NCBI GenBank assembly: GCA_018825985.1 | Contig: JAHKAP010000005.1 | Location: forward strand, 1 to 37,769 | From: Candidatus Omnitrophota bacterium | GTDB lineage: Bacteria; Omnitrophota; Gorgyraeia; Gygaellales; Profunditerraquicolaceae | DNA: 37,769 bases | Direction: 5' to 3' | In this document: one piece after another, positions 27,301 to 36,300 of the stretch | Layout: every line of letters starts with the position of its first letter | Numbering within the stretch: position 1 is the first letter of the stretch | Notes under the pieces: model-generated | Seen by the model: only the letters and a program-made list of their open reading frames with translations | What the model was told of the DNA's origin: nothing | Databases searched by the model: none | Translations under genes and position numbers: made by a program

Positions 27301-30300
27301 ATCGGGGAATTGCTTAACGTCTCCGTTGAGGCGCTGGGCAGGCCGGAGATTGTGGTTTTAGGCGGGTGGATAGGGGAACATTTTGGAAAAGGGGAGATTG
27401 ATGATCCATTAATTTCTTCGATAGCCGAGGTTTGTGATATTCCAGTAAAGCGCTCTACAGTAGCTATGCGCGAACTTATTGCTGCGGCATATGTAGAAGA
27501 GACAATATGGCGGGTTGCTAGCAGTCCGGTTGTGATCAGGTTAGGGAATGGGGCTTGGTGGGAGAAGCAGGAGAATAGGGTGATTTTCAGGCCTGAGGCA
27601 GAGGTCAAATACGCCAGGCTAAAGCGTTATCTTAAGGGGCTATTTGGCGATAAAGTTCAGGCAGGTTATATTAAAGAAATGGTGCATACTCAAGGGGTGA
27701 TAAGATACCAGCCTTATGTTAAGTCTCCTAAGAGCCTACAAGAAGAAGCTAATAAAGCTATTTACGCTATTTACGGAGATAATTTTATTAGTTCTTCCAG
27801 TTCGCCGGTTGAGCCGGTGAGTTGCGATAAAATCATTGAAGCGTTCAAAACTAATACTCTTTCTTGGCACGAGAATGAAACGCAGTTAATACGCCATAGT
27901 TATAAAATAGCTATGAAGAATTACCTTGATAAGCAATTTTCCGCGGAGGCCACTTATATCCAGCATGCTGCTTCAGTCGCATTGATAGTGGCTTCGCTGG
28001 GAGGGGACGCTTTAGATATAATAATATCATTATTGCATAAAGCGGAAACCCTCGGATTAAAAAGTGAATTAAAGGCTACCGGATTAATAAGCCAGGAGCA
28101 TCATATAGATGTGATTTTTAATACTATTGTAAAATTACAAACTATCAACCTGCCTTATTTAGGCAGGGGGATTAGTTTCCTGGGAGCGAATACTACTTTG
28201 AATAATTATCCGAAGTTTATTACGCAACTGGCTGGGGGGGATGACCGGATATTACTACATATTATAGCCGATTCGATGGAAGTAATTTCTAAAGCAAATA
28301 AAGAAGATATAGATGCTAAAGCCAGGGAATTACGGCATATCTATGCGCCATTTTCCAGGCGCTTAATGCCCGGTATTGACCTATATACGAAAATGTTCGA
28401 TCTCGCCTTTGAATTAAGCCAGCCGGAAGAATATGCCAGGACCAAAGAAAGCATAAATATACATCAGGCAGGCGACTACGATAATCTTGAGCAGACTAAA
28501 GAATTTATTGATCTTTATAATGGATTACTTAAGCGTATCAAAGCCGTGGACCCGGGCGTAATTGAGGAGCATAGAAAAAAAGGGCTATTTTCTATTTTTG
28601 AGAAAACTAAGAGGAAGCCAGAAGATTATCCTGTGCCAGAGGCGATAGAGGACCTTAATGGATTAATGGTAATTACAGAAAAGCCGGATGATGTCAATGG
28701 CGCTATCAGCGCTTATCTCAGCTCTAAGTATATCGGGTTTGACTTGGAATTTAAGCTTAGAAGAGATAAAGGTTACGCGGCAACCCATATTAATTTCTTT
28801 CATGATGCCACCGGTTCATGGGAAATAATGTTGTTCCCCAGTCAGAGAGATTACGAGTTGTATAGATTTGGAATACACGATAAGTTCATGGCTGTCGGGC
28901 GGCTAAGCATAAGCCATTGGCTATATAAATTAATAGAACGTTTAAAATCAGAAAAAATAAAGAATGAACAAATATTTGATACTGAAGAGGTAGCCTTTAA
29001 GGATAGTTTTCCGGTTAACTGCAGGAGGTTTTATGAAAGCCTGGATGATAAAATATATGTTATGGTCGTAGAGTTTACTCGCAAAGGCCCCTGCCTAAGC
29101 GTAATTGAGATGCCGGTAAAGGACAGATCAGCGTATCCGATAGATTTGGCGCTGCATCCTCAGGTAAACAAGAACGTTCATGATTATCGCGGTTTTTCTA
29201 CATTAACGTTTGATCCCTTCGCACCTAAAACATCCCAATTCAAAGTTACAGGTGATGTTTCAGACAACCTGCCTTTAACCAAAGGAATGATAGTAACATT
29301 TAAAAAGGATGTTCAAAGAGGCATATCGATCTGGAGACACAAACCAGCGGCAGAAGATACGCTTTCCTATCTCTATAGTATAGCGAACTTTACGCGCAGT
29401 AAGTTGTTATTAAAGATCGCTATGAGTAAAAAGAATATAAAGGCGTTAGCTGAAGAAGGCAGAAAAAAGATATCTGAAAAGATAAATTTATCCGAAGGAA
29501 ACCTCGAAATACTGGATAAACTTTCAAAATTAGCGGGACTGAATCTGGGGGTGGCAGAGGCTATTGGCGGGCGGGAAAAAGACAAGTCTGAGTTATATGC
29601 CGCAGTCGCTTTAAATTTAATAAGAGTAGAGGAGATAGAGGATTATTTTGCGATCTGCCCGTCAGGCATAAAGATCAAAATTTATACACTGAAAGATATT
29701 TTAGTTAAGATTATTAGTTTGTTAACGCATAAGGGATTTACAATCGGTAATATTCAGAATAAAATTCCCCTGGAAACAGAATGGGGTATAGTCGAACTTG
29801 ACAATTTGCTTTATCCTTGGCATATGACAGATGGCGATATACGGCAAATGTTTGGTTTAATAGAGGAGATAATCGCGATAGAGATATACAGGGGTTCCCC
29901 TGGAAATCCCGCGGCCGAAGGTTCACGCCTACCGGAAGGACAAGGTTCTGTTCCCGGCGTAAGTTCACCTATTGATGCTAATATTTGTCTTTCGCTTACC
30001 CATATTCCAGGCAGCGTTGGTAGCTTAATCAGGGGCCTTACTTCTCAAATATATAGTTTTGGCTCAAGTCCCATGTATTTATCCGAGTATATCGCCAGCA
30101 GCGGATTAATCCGGGCTGGTCCGAAATCAACAGATAATTTCCTCTTCTACTACAGAGGTTTACAAATATCCAGCTCGCCGTTAAATCTTGGCAAATCCCT
30201 GCCGCTTGCTATTTTTAGGGTTAAAGAAGGTAAAATTATTATTCCTACAGATTATCGTAAGTTATTTGACGGCAAGGCGCTTATAATAGAATCGAATGAT

Positions 30301-33300
30301 AAGAAGATACTTTTTCTTTTCGCCTGCGAAACTCATGATTTCCTCATCAACAAGGTAAAAAACCAAGATCACCGAATGGCCCGTATATTGGCGGGAAGAT
30401 TCAAATATATTAAGTTGACAAGTAATAGCGTTACTTTGCCCGCTGAATTTTATTCAGCCAAGCAGGTTATCTGGGTTGAAATAGAAGATAAAGAAATGCC
30501 GCGCTGTTACTCAATGGTCTTGGGTCCCAAGCTGACTTCGGACTCCAACAAGATCCGTGCACCTATTGAGCTCATTGACTCCAGGAGCCAGTCTTTAGTG
30601 TCTAGTTCACCGGTTGAGAAAGAATCCAACGACCCGATAACTAATATAGAACTATTTAAGAAGTTCAAGGAGTTAATGGAAAGGCGGACGCTTCTTTATT
30701 ACAGCAAAGATAAACATGATATCAGAAAAAAGTTGTGGAAGGCCGGGCTCGTTAGAGGAGAAGACCCGCTGTTTTATTTGGATGAACTTATTAAAAATAG
30801 GCCCGGCGAGTTTGACGAATTTAGAGTCCAACTCAATGAAATTGACGCAGAATTAAGAATGGTAGAAAAAGAAGCTGCCAGGGTATTTCTAATTTTATCC
30901 CAACAATTACCTGAACAGGATATTACTAGTTTAAGATGGAATTATTCCAGTTTCTTTAATGAAAAAGGCGGGTTTTCTAGTTATTTAGGAGGAGACATTA
31001 TAGCGGCGAGTTCGCCAATAAATAATATGAATAAAGATTTAGATTTAATTAACCAAGGAGGCACGAAATGCACAATTTACAGAAACTCGAGTTTACTGAG
31101 ATTCAACCTACAGCAGAAGGCATTTTTATCTCGGCAAAGTACCCCAATTGGTTTTCTGGCTATAGTTTCCTTCTCCAGCCCGGAGGCAAAGTCAAAGGAA
31201 GAAGCTCTTCCGGAATCTGGCTGGAGCTTAGCTCGGACTTCAGCTCATCTATTCGAAGTAAATTTCAGTCATTTCTTAAGGACCGTGATTCCGGCGGATA
31301 TGAGCCGGGGCTATAGGAAATTCCGGGGGATGTTTTTTGTTCCCATGGAGAAAGCGGTTTCAAGTTTATCTTTCTTGCCAGTAGGGGCGTTAGTGATTAA
31401 TAGGTTAAGTATTAATAGGCTGCTGCGGGAAGGTGATAACGCTCTTAACCTTCCGTGGCTGGCGGTGAGGGCTTCTCTTTCCGCGGCGGCTGATTATTCA
31501 TTTATTATCCCAGTTGAGACAATTGATATAAGACGGCAGGTAACTTTACCTACTGTTAGCTCGCCAATGGTAACAACCCAGTGTCCCGAACAAATCGGAA
31601 ACAGTTTCCCGCGTTTAGTTAGCCGGCTTAGCGCGACAGAAGTAGATACTTTAAGGATGTTTGTTAAGGCTCTTAACAGGCAGGAAGTTTATAATCAGAT
31701 AATAGCAAAGACAAAAGCCCGGAGGGAGAAGATTATAGCGGAAAGAATTTATTCTATTCGTAAAAAATTAATTGCTCTTTTCGAGGAGAAAGGCGAATCA
31801 GCCGATCTTAAGCTGGGCGAGATCGCTCCCCTTTTAAAAAATGCGCGCTGGCAGGGGTATGATTTAGGCGATGAGAAAAAGATTGACCAGGCTATTGAGC
31901 GGTGGGAACTGAACCTTACAAATAGAGAAATGCGGGACCTGAAATTAGCTGTTCAAAGGATCAATGAAGGTAAATTAGCTTTGGGTAGTCAGATAACTGA
32001 TACCTTGGCTTTAGTACGTAAAAAAATACCTTCAGCCAAGTCCGGCATTGCGGGTATTTTAGAAAAGGTAAGGGATACAGGCCACGACCTAGGTAATCTG
32101 AAAGAATTATCAATGGCGATTAAAAGATCCAAAGCTAAAGAATCTAATCCTTTGTATCCTACTCAGGTTAAAGTATTAGAGGCAGCGCTAAAGCTGGGAC
32201 TGAAAAGATTGAGAGTGCCGTCATATGAAGAGTTGAGGCAGTATTTAAATCTGGATTCAATTGAAACCGTTATGGGTATGATCAGCGATAAAGCCAGAGT
32301 TCATTTAGATATCGGAGTTTCTGTGAGTAAGCATGAAACTACAGTCCGGTGCGTGATAAAGGCCGCAGAGAACCGGCACATTGTATCGAGTGTTCAGGAA
32401 TTAGCGGCATTTAAATCCTTGTTCGCGGTCAAAATATTGCCTTATTATTTAAGGATATTGTTGATCATGCAGGCCTTAGGATTAAGCGCAAAAGAATTTT
32501 ATAATCTGGGAGCGCTTAAAAATGAAAAGCTGGTTGTTTCTTATAATTTTAAGATACGCTCGCTTCTAAAAGCATCGGGTATGACCATTGATGAGGTAGT
32601 AAGGCATTCCTTAAGGATTGAAGAGATCACTGAAAAGGATATCGTAAACGTGGCTATGCTCCTGGATGAAGAATTAATGTTACGAGGGACAAGGTATGCC
32701 CAAGATAAAGGATATTTACCTACATATGAGCTTCATCTAATGATAGATGGCTTTACGGCCGGCCAGAAAGCTGCATTTAAATCTCTATTTAATGTCAGGA
32801 CAACAGATTTTAATACCGACAACATTTATTATAGTACCCTTTTGGATATTATTGGTATTCCTGCTTGGTCACTTTATAAGCTTAGTTTCCCGGAACTGAT
32901 CCGCTTGTGGGGGATTTATGATCGTTATATAGGAATAACTCCTAAGAAAATGGAGATTAATTCAGGCTATAGCCATAAGTTGCAATCTAAAGCCTGCCTA
33001 TATATATACAGAAAGATAAACAGGAGGGAAGAAATAGCGGCCTTGCCAAAGGCAGAGGAGCTTTTAAAAAGAGTTAATCGCAGGCTTCCGGATAATTCAT
33101 TAAATAAGCGAAAATCCGTTAACCAGGAAGAAAAAGGGATTGGCCGAGGGATTAAAGAAACCGCCGGCAAACTACTCTTGGCTGAAGATTCAAAGATTAC
33201 ACCTAAACCGGTAAAGAAGATCATCGCGCGGCGAACCTTTCCTATGCCTAATCAGTTATCCGGGGTAAGAGATAATAAGACAATAGGGAATGTTATCCGC

Positions 33301-36300
33301 GAAATTGAACTGGTTTGTTCTTTAAAAAAACTTAGCCTTGATAAGATTATCGTATCGGCGAATCAACTGGTAGACGACAATTTAAGCGCAGCCGGCGAAA
33401 AAAGAGCAGTTTTGTCGTTAGCCTTGCTGGCAGTAGGGGATGAATCTGTAGATGGCGGATACCAGAATGCCCTGGATATTTTTAATCAGCATTATCCAGG
33501 CAGAAGCTTTTCTTCTTTAAGCCAGGTGGAATTAGATAATGTAAACGTTGAATTAGAAAAGATTGGTTGGGTATGCGTTGAGGATCCATTTTATGTGGAA
33601 ACTGCAAAACCAGGGTTATTTCCATTGGCAAAGTATTATTTGCGCGCAGCGGCTAAAAGATTGGATAAGGAAGCCGACAGCGGATTTTATGAATTTCGTT
33701 GTACTTTAAATAACAGCCGTCTTGTTTCAAGCATAAAAGCAAAGGTAAGACAGATAATAAATCTGTCGAATGGACCGATAAGCTCTTCCAGCCCTATCGC
33801 GGAAACTGTTTCCGAATACTCGCCGCTAACCCCGGAAGTCGTTCTTGAAATGGCTAAAAAGACAAGAGTTCTTTTGAAACAGGAGATGATTGGGGCTGTA
33901 TGCGCTTCTCATGCGGCATGGTTAACGTCTGTTTTGAGGTCGTTAGGAAACAAGGCTTATATGATGGAAAGAAAAGGCGCAGCCGGAGCCCATTACTACG
34001 TTTTATTGGAAGATGAATGGCTTTATGTTGATCCTTATCCGGAAGGTGCCGGTCTTGAGCGCTTGGCAGCTTCTTTTGGGGATACAGGCGCGGTCGTATT
34101 TTCTATCAACGCGCCAGAAGGTAATTTTTATCGAGAAGGTGTTCGCTTAAATGAGAGAGAGTATAATAGTATCCTTTCCTATGTTGTCGCAATCATACAA
34201 GATAATCAACTAAGGAAATTTGGTTTATCCGGCAGTCTAGCGAGTTCATCGTTGGTTAATAAATCGGATAAAATAAAAATTGTCAGAATTGCTTTTCCTA
34301 CACAGTGGCGGTATTCCCTGCAGGCGCTCGAAGATAGATTACTTACGCAAGGTTTTAAGATTATGCCACAGTTTGAGCATTGCTATTTAGACCAGGATAA
34401 GCTACAAAGGATTATATTGGTAGGTGGCCATTTGGATGCTTGCGTTGACTCAGTCTTGTTTTCTACTGCCGTAGTTACAGCTCATTTAGGTTACATAGCG
34501 CGTATTTATCTTCCTATTAATTTGCTTTATATGAGCCGATTCGATTTTAATGGTCAGGCTCAGCTTGCCCGCGAAACAAAGCTGGACTTTATTGTAAAAA
34601 GACAGGCTATTATGATTAATAAAGCTTTAGGAAGTGCGGTTTTTGGCATTTGGCTGGATGATAAACTGCTAGCCGGTATACAGAATGAAAATGTTCCAAT
34701 AATTATTCGTTATTGTAGTGAAACAGATGAATTATTGAAAGCTATACGCTCCAGCTCGCCGGCCGAACCAGCAGAGGTAGTCGTAAAACATTTAATAGAT
34801 AACCTTGTTCTAGATCAAAATATAAGCGGTAGATCCGCTGTTGTATTCCACTCAAAGGCTTGGGAATTTGCAAAACAACTGAATACGTATTCGCAGCGAA
34901 TAAATCAGCCTATACCTGCCAGTCGGTTCGACATCATTAATCATGTAAGTGGCAATATAAAGGGGATACAAGATGGGATCGAATTTGCTGTAGAGATGGG
35001 AGAGATAGTTGCTCCTGAGAGGCGGTTGATTATTCAACCTATCGCGATAAGAGAGCTAGGAAAAGATTTTAATTATAAGGAACTGGCGGATATGTTTTAT
35101 GGCTTAGCTATACAAACAGATGTGCTTAAAAATATATTTATAGTTATTTTTGAAAATAAAAATGATTATGATGGGTTTATCGAATCAGGATCAAAATTTA
35201 TTATTGATCTCGTGTTGGAAAATGGTAGATTTGATTTCTCTAGTGTTGCCAGCTCGCCGGTGGCAGGAAACAGCCGGCATAACTCCATAATAAATCAGTG
35301 GTTAAATCAAGGCAGGGTGGCGTTTTGGGGAACGTCTCAAGAGACCTCTTTTATTAAGTCCAGCAGTCCGGTTGAAAATAATTCACATGGGGCTATTACC
35401 GAAGAAGACGTAATTGAGTTTTTTCTGAACTGGTTCGAAGAGAGCGTTAAGAAACAGAGTAGGGTCATCAGCAGGGAATTCAGGCATACCCAGACCAGCT
35501 ACAGCGGTAACAGCTACGAATTGAAACTGCGCTGCCGGGGGTCTTTGGATAAGACAATGATTATAACCCTGCAGGGGTTAGGCAAGGGTGGCTTTAAGAG
35601 CGTTTGTTACAGGGCAGTGGCTTTTGGGGAGAGGATGTTTATTAAAATATCTACCATAAAGGACTTTGACAAATATACCGATACCTTGGCTAAAGACAGG
35701 ATGCTCTCGCGGGAGTTATCCAAAATAGGGGTTGATAACATTGTTTCTGATGTAAGGATGCTTCTCAACAAGATAGGTGTTGTCCTTCCGGAAAATGTCG
35801 AAACTGCCAAGAGGACGGTGCAGCAGTACCAGGAACTGTTGAAAATAAAAGGGTATTTTGTATTCTGCCTGCCGCTTCTGTCATCGGTCAAGTTCCTGGA
35901 TGAAATAATCAAGAATATCCACGGCCAGGAGGCCTTAGTAATGCTGATTGAGCAGGAGATAGCCGATAATGTAAATGCCTTTGATTCGCCCGGTGATTTA
36001 TATGCTTTTGGCGCCGAAGAGCTCATTGATTTGCACGGAGATTTCTTAAGTTTTGCCAAGGGGAAAGAGAAGTATATAGCAAAAGAAGAATATGGCAATA
36101 TGCTAAAGGCTTTAGCTAAGGGGATACTTGAAAACAGAGTAAAGGTCAGGGAAGAGAAGGACGCAGCCTTTGCGTATGTAAAAGCAGTGATAGAAAAGAA
36201 AGAACAGACCCAATGGCAGAGGAACAGGCTTTTAGTCAAACTCTTGGTTGAAGAGAATATCGTCTTGTTATTCCAGCTAAAGAAAGCGGGGATTGTTATA

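Larger units (their letters stand above)
31021..31569 (+). other. Overprinted low-complexity module (giant frame) ending in VSSPM
   Basis: In the giant frame this stretch is Ser/Leu/Arg-rich with no clear fold (about 178 residues). It contains FSSPE at 31171-31185 and ends with VSSPM at 31555-31569. Its middle part (31068-31316) is covered by a nested frame with a strong ribosome-binding site. A hydrophobic stretch (SLSFLPVGALVI, 31363-31398) is too short to be a confident membrane helix. Confidence 0.45.

Noticed and set aside
35607-36239. 210-codon antisense open frame
   Set aside because: It mirrors the kinase module. Ser/Phe/Leu-rich composition, no ribosome-binding site; the sense strand has kinase motifs in order.
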